Below, piece by piece: positions 1-9,740 of a stretch of DNA of 64,000 bases (its first letter is position 1; the number at the start of each line of letters is the position of its first letter). Below the pieces are notes generated by a model. It was given only the letters and a program-made list of their open reading frames with translations. It did no database searches and was not told the origin of the DNA. The stretch covers positions 54,610 through 118,609 of the forward strand of contig JBCCGI010000019.1 in the NCBI GenBank assembly GCA_039029355.1, in the 5' to 3' direction. The DNA is from JBCCGI01 sp039029355 (lineage in GTDB: Bacteria; Planctomycetota; UBA1135; GCA-002686595). The position numbers and the translations under genes are program-made.

Positions 1-1050
1 GATCGGCGTGCTCTTGCTGAGCTCGGGCAATCCGAGCGTCCACTTGATCTCGCCGGTCTGCGGGCGCACGCCGTGCACGAAGAGCGGCTGCAGGAAGCTG
101 TAGCCAACCGGCTCGCGCGCCACGACCAACACATCGGGCCCCAGCGGACTGACGTCCAGCGCCTCCACGACGCCCGGAACGGCCGTGGTCCAGAGCTCGG
201 CACCGTCCGACGTCTGCAGGCCCACCAGGTTGTTCGTGCCCGAGACCGGCTCGAAGCCCACCGTGACCAGCGACCCGGCGGGATCGACCGCAAGCGACGT
301 CGGCGTGGCGTCGCCGGCGAAGAGCGCCAGCCCCGTGGTCCAGAGCAGGGCGCCGGTCGCGCCGTCGTAGGCGTCGACGCGCGACACGGTCAGGCCCGAG
401 CCCCCGTCCTGCAGCACGTAGACAACCGCCCCCGCGGCGTCGGTAGCGAGCGCGATCGGGCGCGTGTCGAACGCGAGCTGGGTGCTCCAAAGCGCCGCGC
501 CGGTGACCGGGTCGTGGGACGTGACGAGGTCCGAGGGCGAGCCCTGCTCAAGCAGCGAGAACAGGCGCGAACCGTCGTCCGCGCCCGCGAGCTCGAACAG
601 CGGGAAGATCCCGCCGAAGGACACCTGCAGGTCGACGCGCCAGGTCTCGACGCCGTCATCGATACGAAGGAGAGAGCGGCCTTCGTCGAAGTCCTGAAGC
701 GTCGCGAACGCCCCGGTGCCGTCGCGCGGGGCGAAGAGCGCCACGGGGTTCTTGTCGTTGGTGTCGTTCACCCAGGTCCACAGCACGCTCCCTTCGGCGT
801 CCACCGCCGAGACCGTCGCCAGACGGTCGCTCCCGCTCGGGATGCCGTAGCTGCCCCCGAGGGTGATGAGCGTCCCCGCCTGCGCGGCGGAGCGTTCGGC
901 CCAATCGGAGCGCGGGCCGGCGAGCGGGACCTGGGTCGAGCCAGCGACCTCGACGTCCTCCTCGGCGACGTAGGTCGGGGCCTGGGCGAGCAGCGCGGAC
1001 GCGGGAAGCGCCGCCGCGCAGAGGAAACCGGGCACGAGCGAACGGAGCAT
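1..1050 (-). CDS. Secreted PQQ-like beta-propeller repeat protein (partial, C-terminus off the left edge)
   Basis: The reading frame is open from an ATG at 1050 leftwards past base 1, so 350 codons are visible and the C-terminus is missing. It begins with a signal peptide (MLRSLVPGFLCAAALPASALLAQ). Repeats of about 60-70 residues of the form 'D..TG..LW.T....' and 'ATDAAGAVVYVL' follow, as in PQQ/quinoprotein-like propellers. No enzymatic residue was identified, so it is more likely a secreted structural or reporter-type propeller than a quinoprotein dehydrogenase. It is transcribed divergently from the next gene across a 165-base gap. Fold fairly sure, function unknown. Confidence 0.75.
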   Translation of the reverse strand, partial: MLRSLVPGFLCAAALPASALLAQAPTYVAEEDVEVAGSTQVPLAGPRSDWAERSAAQAGTLITLGGSYGIPSGSDRLATVSAVDAEGSVLWTWVNDTNDKNPVALFAPRDGTGAFATLQDFDEGRSLLRIDDGVETWRVDLQVSFGGIFPLFELAGADDGSRLFSLLEQGSPSDLVTSHDPVTGAALWSTQLAFDTRPIALATDAAGAVVYVLQDGGSGLTVSRVDAYDGATGALLWTTGLALFAGDATPTSLAVDPAGSLVTVGFEPVSGTNNLVGLQTSDGAELWTTAVPGVVEALDVSPLGPDVLVVAREPVGYSFLQPLFVHGVRPQTGEIKWTLGLPELSKSTPI

Positions 1051-1215
1051 AAAGCTGCCTTTCTCGGCTGTCGGAGACGAGCGAGTTGTTCCGCCCGGGC
1101 CGGCTCCCGGGCACTGTGACCGAGTCTAGCGGCCCGTCGGGTTTTCGGGAGATCCAACCAAGGCAAGACCTGGGTTGTGGCGTCTACACTCGCAACTCCA
1201 CTCCAAGGCGCCTCC

Positions 1216-2385
1216 ATGCTCACGATCGCTCCCACCCTCGTCCTCGCCACCTTCGCCTCGGTCCGCTTCTGCCCGCTCGAGAAGAGCCTGGTCGAGGCCG
1301 ACGTGATCGTCCGCGGCCGCATCGCCGCGATCCTCGAGCCGCGCGAGTCCTCCGGAGCCGTCGACTGGACCAGCGGCGGCCTCTACGAGCTGGAGGTGCA
1401 GGCCGGCTTCGCCGGCGCGGTCGCCGCCGACGAGCGGCTCCGCGTCGCGGGCTGCGGCAACTGGACCTGCGAGGAGCGGACGACCGAGTACGCCGTAGGC
1501 CAGGAGCTGTTCCTGCTGCTCGACCGCGACGGCGAGCACCTCGCGCCGGTCTTCGGCTTCCAGTCCGAGTTCCTGGTCCGGGACGGCGAGATCGAGGCGT
1601 CGCACCTCAGCCCCGGCCTCGGCGCGGCCGCCCCCTTCTTCGGAGCCCTGCCCGAGCTCGTCGCCTTCGCGCGCCTGCAGGGCGCCGAGCAGCACGCCGC
1701 CTGGGTGCGGCTGCTGCGCCACGACAACGCCGACGCGCGCGCCTTCGCGCTCCGGCGCTTCTTCAGGATCCACTTCCTGCGCGACGAGGAGCCGGGCGAC
1801 CCCGGCCCCTACGACGGGATCGCGGACGACGTCCTGGCGGAGCTCTTCGCGGGCGTGGTCGCGGAGATCCCGGCCGACCCGGGGCGGCGCTCGCACGCTG
1901 ACCGTGCGCTGCTCAACATCTGGGCGCATGCCCTCGACGCGCGCTCGGCCACCTTCCGGGCCAGCGTCGACGCGACGCGGCGGCGCGCGATCGAGCGGCT
2001 TGCGGTCCCCGCGGACGTCGAGGTCGACGAGGACGACCGCCTCAAGTCGCTCTATGCCCGCGCGCGGCTGGGCGCGGTCGAGGAGCTACCCGCGCTCTTC
2101 GCCGTGCTCGGAAGCGGCGACCACGGCACGCACTTCAAGGCCATGGCGGCGCTGGGCTCGCTGGCCCGCACGGCCGGCCTCCAGAGCCGCGCGGCGCTCG
2201 ACGTGCTCGCGGCGCACGAACACGGCTCGCGCTGCGAGGCGAGCCTCGGCCGCACGGCGCGCGAGCTGCTCGGCGCGGCGGGGCTCGCCCCGACCTTCGC
2301 CGCCGACGAGGAGCTCAGCCTCGCCGAGGTGGCCCGGGCCTTCCGCGCCTACTGGGAGGAGCACCGTCTGGAGCTGCCCGAGTAG
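1216..2385 (+). CDS. Secreted protein with TIMP/netrin-like N-terminal region and HEAT-like C-terminal region
   Basis: The start is set at ATG 1216, which gives MLTIAPTLVLATFASVRFCPL. An ATG 39 bases upstream would precede the hydrophobic segment with extra residues. After the leader come a Cys and 'SLVEADVIVRGRI', then a beta-rich stretch with paired cysteines (CGNWTC) around residue 80. This layout resembles the NTR/TIMP-like fold in other exported bacterial proteins. The second half (about residues 150-389) is Ala/Leu/Arg-rich and helical with repeat-like periodicity suggestive of HEAT repeats. No catalytic motif is seen. Family assignment is tentative; export is likely. Confidence 0.6.
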   Translation: MLTIAPTLVLATFASVRFCPLEKSLVEADVIVRGRIAAILEPRESSGAVDWTSGGLYELEVQAGFAGAVAADERLRVAGCGNWTCEERTTEYAVGQELFLLLDRDGEHLAPVFGFQSEFLVRDGEIEASHLSPGLGAAAPFFGALPELVAFARLQGAEQHAAWVRLLRHDNADARAFALRRFFRIHFLRDEEPGDPGPYDGIADDVLAELFAGVVAEIPADPGRRSHADRALLNIWAHALDARSATFRASVDATRRRAIERLAVPADVEVDEDDRLKSLYARARLGAVEELPALFAVLGSGDHGTHFKAMAALGSLARTAGLQSRAALDVLAAHEHGSRCEASLGRTARELLGAAGLAPTFAADEELSLAEVARAFRAYWEEHRLELPE

Positions 2386-2448
2386 CGCCCGCGCCGGGGG
2401 TTTTCCGCGGCCCCGCGAAGACCGGCCGTGGGCTACCGTAGGCGGTTC

Positions 2449-5043
2449 ATGAGCGCTTCCCTCGTCCTCGCCCTCGCCGCCGCGCAGGTGCCCGTGCTTC
2501 CCAAGGAAGGCGTGCCCCAGCCGCTGTTCCCCGCCCGTCAGTTCGCCGCCACCGGCGGGAACACGCAGATCCTCGCGACCGGCGACCTCAACCTCGACGG
2601 GCTCGACGACCTCATCGCGGGCGGGGCCAACGACAACGAGGTCAGCGTGCTGCTCGGCGCAGGCGACGGCACCTTTGGAGCACCCATCGTGCACTCGCGG
2701 GGGACGTTTCTCGGCAGCACCAACCCCTCGGCGGTCGCCGTCCTCGACCTGGACGGCAACGGCAACCCCGACGTCGTCGTGGGCGGACAGAACCCGGCCG
2801 AGGCCCAGGTGTGGCTCGGCGACGGCACCGGCGCGCTCGCATACGGGAGCGGGCACGCCGTCGATCACTACGCAAGCGACCTCGCCGCGGGTGACCTCGA
2901 CGGCGACGGCGTACCCGACCTGGCGGTGGCCAGCTCGTTGAGCGCATCGGTATCGTTCCTGCTCGGCGACGGGGCGGGTGGCTTCGGCGGCCCCGCCGTG
3001 TCCGACGTCGGTTCCGCGCCGCAGTCGATCGCGCTGGCCGACCTCGACCTCGACGGCGACCTCGACGCGGTTGGCGCTAGCACCGCCCAGCAGCTCGCGG
3101 TGCTCTTCGGCGACGGCGCCGGCGGCGTCTCGTCCATCCTGCCGCAGCCGGTCGCGGGCCCGCCCGCCGACCTGGTGCTTGCGGACGTCGACGCGGACGG
3201 CGCGATCGACGCGCTGGTCGCGCTCGGGGGGATTGGCGGCGAGGTGGGGCTGCTCTTCGGGGACGGGTCCGGCACGCTCGGCGGTCAGGTCGACTTCGAC
3301 CTCGGCGCCGATCCGGGCACGCTGCGCCTCGGCGACGTGACCGGCGACGGGCTGCTCGACATCGTCGCAGGCAAGGAAGACGAGACCTTCACCGTGCTCG
3401 CCGGGGACGGCGCCGGAGGCTTCGCCGAGCGCGGCACCTTCGGGCCCGCCAGCATCTACGTCACGCTCGGTGACTTCGACGCGAACGGCGTGCGCGACAT
3501 CGCCACGACCGGCGGCGACTTCCTCACGGTCTACCTGGGTCTCGGGCTCGGCGACTTCCTGGGCGCGTCGCAGGTGGACGGCGGGTCGGTGAACTTCGTG
3601 CAATCGGCTGCGGTCGGCGACCTCGACGGCGACGGACGCGCCGACGTGGCCCGCGGCGGGCACTCGACCAATACCGTCGGCGTATCGCTCGGCGCGGGTG
3701 ACGGGACGTTCGCGTTCCTCGACCACTTCTCCACCGGCTGGGGCCCGCTGGACCTCTCCCTCGGCGACCTGAGCGGCGACGGCGTGCTGGACGCGTTGAC
3801 CGCCAACGAGAACACCGACGACCTCACGCTCCTCTTCGGCGACGGCACCGGCCGGCTGCCGGTGCGGGTGGACGTCGCGACCGGCGGTCTGGAGCCCGTC
3901 TCCGCAGGCCTCGCCGATCTGGACGCCGATGGCCGGCTGGACGTGGTCGCCGCCAACCGCGAATCGGACGATCTCTCGGTGCTGCTCGGCGCCGGCGCCG
4001 GCGGGCTGACGGCACCCACGATCTACCCAGCGGCGGGGGGCGAGCCGCGCTCGCTTGCCTTCGGCGACCTCGATCTTGATGGCGCGCTCGACGTGGCGGC
4101 GGGCAGCGAGGCGTTCTCCTCGCGCCTCTCGATCCTGCTCGGCGACGGAGCCGGAGGCCTGGGCGCGACGGCGGAGCTGCTCTCGAGCCAGGTCGGCGCG
4201 TGCCCGCTGTCGATCGCGCTCGACGACGTCGACGGCGACGGCTTCCTCGACCTGTTGGCGGCCAACGAGGGCCGCGACAACGTCTCGGTCTTTCGGGGCG
4301 ACGGACTGGGCGGGTTCCCGACCGAGACGATCTACCCGCTCGACGCGGAACGGCCCGAGTGGATCGCCGTCGCCGACCTGAACGCCGACGGCGCGGTCGA
4401 CGTCGCGACGGCCAACAAGGACTCCTCATCGCCCAACGCGGCGGTGCTGCTCGGCGACGGCGCGGGCGGCTTCGGTCCCGCGCTCCACTTCGCGGCGCGC
4501 AAGTTCGATCCGGGCTTCGCAACGACGGCGGACCTGGACGTCGACGGGCGCGTGGACCTGGTGACCGCGCAGCGCTTCGACGGCACGGCGACGGTGCACC
4601 TCGGCACGCGGGCGCTGGAGCCGGCCGGCACGCTCTTCGGCACGGGCACGGCGGGCTGCCGCGGACGGCTCGCGCCGGTGCTCGGCGGCCCGCCCGCGGT
4701 CGGCAGCGTGGACTTCGGAATCGGGTGCACCAACGCCCCGCCCCGCGCGCCGGGCGTCGCGCTGCTCGCCGGCGCGGGCGACCCTGCGGGGAACGAGCCC
4801 CCCGGGCTCGGCGTGCTCGTCCACGTGCAGCCCGCGACGCTGCTCTTCCCCGCCGGACTCCCGGTGCAGGCCGACGCCGGCGGGACGGCGTTCCTCGCGT
4901 TGCCGCTCCCGGCGGATCCCGCGCTCGCCGGCGAGGCCTTCCACGCGCAGTTCCTCTTCGAGGAGCCGCTGGCTTCGAGCTGCAGCCCGTCGCCGGCGCG
5001 CCTGGTCAGCTCGCGCGGGTTGCGGGTGACGGTGACGCCCTAG
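2449..5043 (+). CDS. Secreted FG-GAP/VCBS-repeat protein (integrin-like beta-propeller)
   Basis: Translation most likely starts at ATG 2449 (MSASLVLALAAAQVP), giving 864 aa with a short signal peptide; a GTG seven codons upstream is possible. The body is a run of about a dozen 45-60-residue units with the pattern 'GDLDGDG..D......N.VSVLLGDGAGGF', typical of Ca-binding FG-GAP/VCBS blades. The last 130 or so residues form a different beta-rich domain ending 'HAQFLFEEP...S.GL.VTV'. Similar tails with a 'HAQ' or 'Y.QG' element occur on other exported proteins here (53292-54821, 54971-56209). No catalytic site is evident; a surface adhesin or binding role is inferred. Confidence 0.85.
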   Translation: MSASLVLALAAAQVPVLPKEGVPQPLFPARQFAATGGNTQILATGDLNLDGLDDLIAGGANDNEVSVLLGAGDGTFGAPIVHSRGTFLGSTNPSAVAVLDLDGNGNPDVVVGGQNPAEAQVWLGDGTGALAYGSGHAVDHYASDLAAGDLDGDGVPDLAVASSLSASVSFLLGDGAGGFGGPAVSDVGSAPQSIALADLDLDGDLDAVGASTAQQLAVLFGDGAGGVSSILPQPVAGPPADLVLADVDADGAIDALVALGGIGGEVGLLFGDGSGTLGGQVDFDLGADPGTLRLGDVTGDGLLDIVAGKEDETFTVLAGDGAGGFAERGTFGPASIYVTLGDFDANGVRDIATTGGDFLTVYLGLGLGDFLGASQVDGGSVNFVQSAAVGDLDGDGRADVARGGHSTNTVGVSLGAGDGTFAFLDHFSTGWGPLDLSLGDLSGDGVLDALTANENTDDLTLLFGDGTGRLPVRVDVATGGLEPVSAGLADLDADGRLDVVAANRESDDLSVLLGAGAGGLTAPTIYPAAGGEPRSLAFGDLDLDGALDVAAGSEAFSSRLSILLGDGAGGLGATAELLSSQVGACPLSIALDDVDGDGFLDLLAANEGRDNVSVFRGDGLGGFPTETIYPLDAERPEWIAVADLNADGAVDVATANKDSSSPNAAVLLGDGAGGFGPALHFAARKFDPGFATTADLDVDGRVDLVTAQRFDGTATVHLGTRALEPAGTLFGTGTAGCRGRLAPVLGGPPAVGSVDFGIGCTNAPPRAPGVALLAGAGDPAGNEPPGLGVLVHVQPATLLFPAGLPVQADAGGTAFLALPLPADPALAGEAFHAQFLFEEPLASSCSPSPARLVSSRGLRVTVTP

Positions 5044-5053
5044 AAGGCCTGCC

Positions 5054-5070
5054 CGGATCTGCGCGATCCG
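5054..5070. terminator. Short perfect hairpin after the FG-GAP gene
   Basis: CGGATC-TGCGC-GATCCG forms a 6-bp perfect stem 10 bases after the stop at 5043. It has no T-run. Together with the next hairpin it fills the gap between two convergent genes and may act as a bidirectional stop. Confidence 0.35.
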
Positions 5071-5113
5071 CGATGCAGCGGTCCCCGAGCCCCGCTCTGC
5101 GTCGCCGCGCGGC

Positions 5114-5137
5114 CCCCAAGGGCATCCAACCCTGGGG
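5114..5137. terminator. Hairpin between convergent genes
   Basis: CCCCAAGGG and CCCTGGGG pair with a single bulge around a 7-base loop, in the middle of the 141-base gap between genes converging from both sides. There is no T-run, so assignment as a terminator rests on position and stem strength. Confidence 0.35.
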
Positions 5138-5184
5138 AGCTCGACGCTCACCGCCTCGCGAACCGTGAAGGCTCGGACCGGCTC

Positions 5185-7584
5185 CTAACCCTCCACCCGC
5201 AGCACCGTCGTCGCCGACGCGGTCGTCACCTCGAGGGCACGCTCGAAGCGCTCCCCCACCGCGGTGACGGCCGCGAGCACGTAGCGGCCGGCGGCGAGGT
5301 CCACGCTCCGCGAGAGCGAGCCGCCCGCGGCGAGCGTCGCGTCCTCGCTCAGCAGCAGGCGCCCGTCCGCGTCGCTCAGCTCGACCCGTAGCACAAGCTC
5401 GTCGGAGCGCGCCCCATGCCGCTCGACGCGCAGCTCCTGGCGCAGGCCGCCCCGGGGCCGCACGACGAGCGCCGCGGTCCGTTCGGCGCGCACGGTGAAG
5501 GGCAGCGCGTCGCGCGCCACCCCCGCGCCCGCGACCCGCAGCACGTAGTCGCCGGGCGCGAGGCGCTCGGGGCGGTAGTGCGGGAGCTCGCCCGGCTGAA
5601 GCTCGCGCAGGTGCGCTCCGCCGGGGCCTGCTATGGCGAGCTCGGGCACCAGCGCGCCGGGCTGCTCGAGCGTCACGACCAACAGCCCCGAGCCGCCGAG
5701 CACGAGCGGCTCCAACCGCAGGCTCTCATCCGCCCTTAGCTCGTAGGGACCGAACGCCTCGGCCGCGCGCCCCGGCGACCGCACTTCGAGGCGATAGGAC
5801 CCGGCGGCCAGGGGCTCGCTCGCGAACGAACCGTCGGCGCCCGCCGTGAGCGCCTGCCCGGAGCCGGCGTCGTCGTCGGGCAGCACGAGCACCGTGGCGC
5901 CCGCGACCGGCGCGTGCAGTGCGTCGACGACCGAGCCCAGGAGGCGCGCTCCGCGCGGAGCCGGCGGGACCGCCTCCAGGCGCACCGGCGCGCCGCCGGG
6001 CACGACGGCCTCCCGCGTGGCGAGCGGCGCGCCGTCTCCGCCCCCGTCGTCGTAGACGTCGAGCCGGTGCTCGACCGGCGGGCAGTCCGCGAGCACGAAG
6101 AAGCCGCCGGGCTGGGTCTCGGCCGAGCGGACGCGCACGCCGGTGGAGTCGTGGGCGACCGCCTCGATGCGCAGCCCGGCCAGCCCGCGGCCGGACGCGT
6201 CGACGACGACGCCGCGCAGGTCGGGGCGGCCGGCGAGCACGGGGTTCCAGACGAGCAGGTCGCCGGCTCCCCCCTCGAGCGCGATGCGCGCCTCGACTCC
6301 GCCGCCCGCGCGCGCGACCGCCTCGAAGGCGCCGGCGGGGACGCCGCGGAGCTCGTAGGCCCCGTCCGCGCCGGCGGTCGCGCGCAGCGCGGTGGGCGTC
6401 GCGTAGGCGCCGACCGCGACCGTGGCGCCGGCGGCCGCCGTGCCGTCCTCGAGGCGTGCGGTGCCGCGCAGCGACAGGCCCCAGGTCAGCTCGACGGTGA
6501 GCTCGGCGCGCTCTCCGACGACGATCGGAACGCTCCCCTGCCACGGCGCGAGGCCCGCGCTCCGCGCGACGACCCCGACGCTGCCGGCGGGGAGCCCGAG
6601 CACCTCGAAGCGCCCCGCCGCGTCCGCGCGCGCCTGCACCGGCGCCGGGCCGCGCATGATCTCCGCCCCGTCGCCGCCCGAGCTGCCGCCCGCCTCCGAC
6701 CAGCCGCGCGCGCCGCCGAAGGTCAGCTGGGCGCCCGCCGCGGGCGCGCCGTCCGGCAGCCGCACCTGGCCGACCACGCCGCCGCCGCGCGCGGGCAGCG
6801 CGAGGAGCACCTCCTGCTGCGCGCCCGGCTCGCCCTGCACCAGCACCAGATCCGAGGGCCACCAGCCCGCGGCCCGCGCCCCGACGTAGCGCGATCCGGC
6901 CACGTCGCGCAGGCGGAAGAGGCCCTCCTCGTCCGCCTGCGCCACCACGAGGCCGGCCCGTTGGCTGGCGCTCGAGGAGAGCCAGACCGCGGCCCCGCCG
7001 ACCGCCGCGCCGTCGGGCCCGACGACCTCGCCCAGCACCTCGACGCCGACCGGGATGCCAAGCTCGACGAGCCGCCGGGCTCCGGAGAGGAGCTCGACGT
7101 CCTCCGCGCCGGCGCGGTCGACGCGCACCCGCACGCGCGCGGGCGCGTCGAGCTCGGCCTCGAACACGCCGTCCGCGTCGGTGCGGCCGGCGAGCAGCGT
7201 CAGCGTGAGCGCTTCGTCCGACGACACCCGCACACCGACGCCGGCGGCCGGCGCGCCGTCGCTCTCCCAGGTGACCTCGACCCGCAGCAGCGCGCGGCCG
7301 GCCCGTGCGGGCACGCTTGGATCCGCCTCGCCGGAGGAGGCGACCGGCGCGCGCGCCGCCGCGCCCGCAGGGGTTGCGGGGGCGGCCAGCTCGGTCGAGC
7401 CGGCCGCGTCGACGTGCGCGGGAACGCCGCGGGGGCCGCGCGTGTCGCCGGGGCCGTCGTCGCGCGTGCTCCAGCCGCCCAGCCGCAGGGCCGCCACGAG
7501 CGCGAGGCCGAGCGCCAGCGCGACGAGCCAAGCCCGGCGCGCGCGCCCGCTTGCGCCCTCGCTCAGTCGGGCAGCGACACCCAT
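5185..7584 (-). CDS. Membrane-anchored protein with carboxypeptidase-regulatory-like (CarboxypepD_reg) repeats
   Basis: 799 aa. The N-terminus has basic residues then one hydrophobic helix (about 18-37, AWLVALALGLALVAALRLGG), so the rest is probably exported and anchored. From residue 90 onward there are many Ig-like units with 'V.G.V.D..G.PVAGA.V.L......A.TDADG.F...L.AG.Y.L.V', the signature of carboxypeptidase-regulatory-like/SpaA-like beta-sandwich repeats. No peptidase domain is present. The start overlaps the end of the upstream DUF1573 gene by 22 bases, so the two are likely translationally coupled. Probable envelope structural or binding protein. Confidence 0.8.
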   Translation of the reverse strand: MGVAARLSEGASGRARRAWLVALALGLALVAALRLGGWSTRDDGPGDTRGPRGVPAHVDAAGSTELAAPATPAGAAARAPVASSGEADPSVPARAGRALLRVEVTWESDGAPAAGVGVRVSSDEALTLTLLAGRTDADGVFEAELDAPARVRVRVDRAGAEDVELLSGARRLVELGIPVGVEVLGEVVGPDGAAVGGAAVWLSSSASQRAGLVVAQADEEGLFRLRDVAGSRYVGARAAGWWPSDLVLVQGEPGAQQEVLLALPARGGGVVGQVRLPDGAPAAGAQLTFGGARGWSEAGGSSGGDGAEIMRGPAPVQARADAAGRFEVLGLPAGSVGVVARSAGLAPWQGSVPIVVGERAELTVELTWGLSLRGTARLEDGTAAAGATVAVGAYATPTALRATAGADGAYELRGVPAGAFEAVARAGGGVEARIALEGGAGDLLVWNPVLAGRPDLRGVVVDASGRGLAGLRIEAVAHDSTGVRVRSAETQPGGFFVLADCPPVEHRLDVYDDGGGDGAPLATREAVVPGGAPVRLEAVPPAPRGARLLGSVVDALHAPVAGATVLVLPDDDAGSGQALTAGADGSFASEPLAAGSYRLEVRSPGRAAEAFGPYELRADESLRLEPLVLGGSGLLVVTLEQPGALVPELAIAGPGGAHLRELQPGELPHYRPERLAPGDYVLRVAGAGVARDALPFTVRAERTAALVVRPRGGLRQELRVERHGARSDELVLRVELSDADGRLLLSEDATLAAGGSLSRSVDLAAGRYVLAAVTAVGERFERALEVTTASATTVLRVEG

Positions 7585-8558
7585 CGCGCGGGCACCGCCA
7601 GGCTCTCGCCGCCGCCGTCGATGCGCACCGTGAACGGTTGGCGCTCGGCCCCCGCCGCGGTCCGCAGGCGGAGCTCGCCCTCGCCGACCAGCCTGACTTC
7701 GGCGGCCTCGGGCGGGTCGACGTGGAAGCTGAGTTCCGAGAGCGCAACCCGATCCAGGCGCTGCACGTGGATGGAGGCCGAGACGTCCCCCGCCTCGGCG
7801 TCGGCGCTGAGGAACAGCACGCTGGGCGAGGCGACCAGGTGCCGGTCGCGCCGCACTTTGACGGCGACGTTGAGCGGAGTCACCGGGCGTGGTCCGTCGG
7901 CGCGCAACGCGAGCAGGAAGCCCGCCTCGTCGACGCCTAGGGGAACCTCGCCGCGCAGCGTCGCCTCGACCTGGAAGAAGCGCTGATCCGGCTGCGGGTC
8001 GCCGAGCTCGACGTCGAGGGCCGACGAGGTCAGGTGGGCCTCGATGCCCACCGTCGCACCCTCGAGCAGCCCCCGCACCGTCGCCGCGGCCTCGAACATC
8101 GTGTCGTCCGGGCCGATCGTCACGTCGAGCACCGCGGGCGTCGCGTAGGGGTCGCCGATGACGCTCGCCGCGAGCTGCGCGCGCAGCAGCACCGGGCCCG
8201 GCTCGACCAGCACGTTGACCGACTGGTCGAGCGGTCCACGGCGCCCCTTGCTCGAGAGGCGCGCGACCAGCTCGAGCGTCTCTCCCGGCGCCACCGTCTC
8301 GGACACCGACTCGACCTCGACGCAGCCGCAGCTCACGGTCGCGCGGCGCACGGTCCAGGTCTCGCCGGTCGTGTTCTCGGTGCGGAAGGTGTGGCGCACG
8401 ATCTCGCCCTGGTCGATGAAGCCGAAGTCGTGCGAGCCGATCTCGGTCCGGAGCGCGGCCTGGGTCTCGGACGGGCCGGCGTCCATGCGGCTCAGGACGA
8501 AGAGCCCGCCAAGCAGGACGACCGCCAGGGCGAGCACGGGGGTGGGGATGGCTTTCAT
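7563..8558 (-). CDS. DUF1573 family exported protein
   Basis: 331 aa from ATG 8558 (MKAIPTPVLALAVVLLGGL), chosen because it directly precedes the hydrophobic leader; the open frame continues upstream without coding character. After the leader, residues about 35-75 carry the DUF1573 hallmark: 'HDFGFIDQGEIVRHTF.TENTT' followed by a Cys-Gly-Cys (SCGC). This is an ASH/MSP-type Ig-like domain common in Bacteroidetes and Planctomycetes. A second beta-rich domain follows. It is the middle gene of a minus-strand operon, 8 bases behind the upstream gene and overlapping the downstream one. Confidence 0.8.
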   Translation of the reverse strand: MKAIPTPVLALAVVLLGGLFVLSRMDAGPSETQAALRTEIGSHDFGFIDQGEIVRHTFRTENTTGETWTVRRATVSCGCVEVESVSETVAPGETLELVARLSSKGRRGPLDQSVNVLVEPGPVLLRAQLAASVIGDPYATPAVLDVTIGPDDTMFEAAATVRGLLEGATVGIEAHLTSSALDVELGDPQPDQRFFQVEATLRGEVPLGVDEAGFLLALRADGPRPVTPLNVAVKVRRDRHLVASPSVLFLSADAEAGDVSASIHVQRLDRVALSELSFHVDPPEAAEVRLVGEGELRLRTAAGAERQPFTVRIDGGGESLAVPARWVSLPD

Positions 8559-8566
8559 AGGCGCGC

Positions 8567-9625
8567 TTACCGCAGGTGTTCGAGGAGCTCTTCGGGCCAC
8601 TTGAAGCGCGCGGTCCCCAGGTGCTTGGTCTCGCTGTCGCGGAAGTCGAAGAGCACCATGCCCGCCGGCACTTCGCCGAGCAGCATCTCGGGGGCCACGT
8701 CGAAGCGCACCTTCGAAATCGTGTAGAGCTTCACCATCAGGTTGCCGAGGTGCTCGCTGAGGTAGACCGCGGTCTCGACCCAAAGCTGTTGGTCGGACTC
8801 CGACGCGGGCGCGTACGAGAAGAAGCCCGCCGTCGCCATCCCGGCCGCCGTGCGCACGCGGCAGCGCAGGGGCAGCAGCGCGCCACCGCCGGCGAGCTCG
8901 AGCTCGATCGCTCCCCCGTCGAAGTTGCCGTCCGCGTCGATCAGCGGGGCCAGCGACGGATCGCTGAGCGAGCCCGGCTGCGGCGGGCGGCCGACCCAGA
9001 GGCTGGTGCCGGCGGGCCCGGCGCTGGTCGAACGGCTCCAGTCGAACTTGCGCAGCGTGTCGATCTGCACCGGGTCGACCGGGAGGGGCCGCAGCAGCTC
9101 GCCGGGAACGCAGATCAGCGGCGAGCGCGAGCGGCTGGTGATCGACAGCTGGTTGTTCAGCGGGTCGCAGGTGATGTTCTTGTCGACCGTCTTGAGGATC
9201 CAGGCCAGCTCCTCGGGATCCGGCGGGTCGCAGCGCTGCATCTCGGCGTGGGGCGTGAACGCGACCTCGAAGCCCTGCTCGTAGACGAACAGCTCGTCCC
9301 CGAGCGCCGGCTTCTGGGCGTGCAACTGCCGCACCGCCTCGCGCAGGGCGGCCACCTGGCCCGCGTGCACGCGCACGTCGGAGCCCAGGGACGCCCGCAG
9401 CGCGTCGACGGCGGGGTCCCCGACGTACCGGCCGGTGTTGGCGTCGGCGAGCTCGAGGGTCAGGAGCTCGCAGCGGTAGCGCACCGGCGACCTCCAGGAG
9501 CGCATCATGCCGAGCAGCTGCTCGAGCTCAGCGGCGGGAACGGCGTCGGTCGGCGGATCGGCGGGCGCGGGCGCGCCGCCGCCCGGAAGCAGGAGCGGGA
9601 GCGCGCAAACAAGGGTCTGCATCAT
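8567..9625 (-). CDS. Exported protein of unknown function
   Basis: The start is set at the first of two adjacent ATGs (9625), giving MMQTLVCALPLLLPGGGAPAP, a plausible signal peptide; 352 aa. The mature part has a helical segment with 'AALREAVRQLHAQ' and a beta-rich second half with 'GGAIELELAGGGALLPLRCRVRTAAG', and ends 'WPEELLEHLR'. No known family was recognised. It is the first gene of the three-gene minus-strand operon and follows a terminator-like hairpin (9694-9726), so its promoter probably lies in that gap. Confidence 0.65.
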   Translation of the reverse strand: MMQTLVCALPLLLPGGGAPAPADPPTDAVPAAELEQLLGMMRSWRSPVRYRCELLTLELADANTGRYVGDPAVDALRASLGSDVRVHAGQVAALREAVRQLHAQKPALGDELFVYEQGFEVAFTPHAEMQRCDPPDPEELAWILKTVDKNITCDPLNNQLSITSRSRSPLICVPGELLRPLPVDPVQIDTLRKFDWSRSTSAGPAGTSLWVGRPPQPGSLSDPSLAPLIDADGNFDGGAIELELAGGGALLPLRCRVRTAAGMATAGFFSYAPASESDQQLWVETAVYLSEHLGNLMVKLYTISKVRFDVAPEMLLGEVPAGMVLFDFRDSETKHLGTARFKWPEELLEHLR

Positions 9626-9693
9626 GGGGTCGACGTTGGTCCGTGGGCTCCACGCCCGGCCCCCGCGTAGCGGGAGCCGGCGTGGAAAAGGCA

Positions 9694-9726
9694 GCGGGGT
9701 GCGGCCTGTCAGGCGCGCCACCCCGC
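9694..9726 (-). terminator. Intrinsic terminator of the Cys-rich gene
   Basis: GCGGGGTG and CACCCCGC form a perfect 8-bp stem with an inner CCTG/CAGG stem. On the minus strand it is followed within 10 bases by a CTTTTCC stretch. It lies 15 bases after the stop of the Cys-rich gene. Confidence 0.55.
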
Positions 9727-9740
9727 ACGGAACGCGGGCA

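Noticed and set aside
2600..4600. DNA-level tandem repeat or CRISPR-like array in the FG-GAP gene
   Set aside because: The periodicity comes from protein repeats (GDGxGG, DLDxDG); unit length varies and there are no constant repeats with unique spacers.
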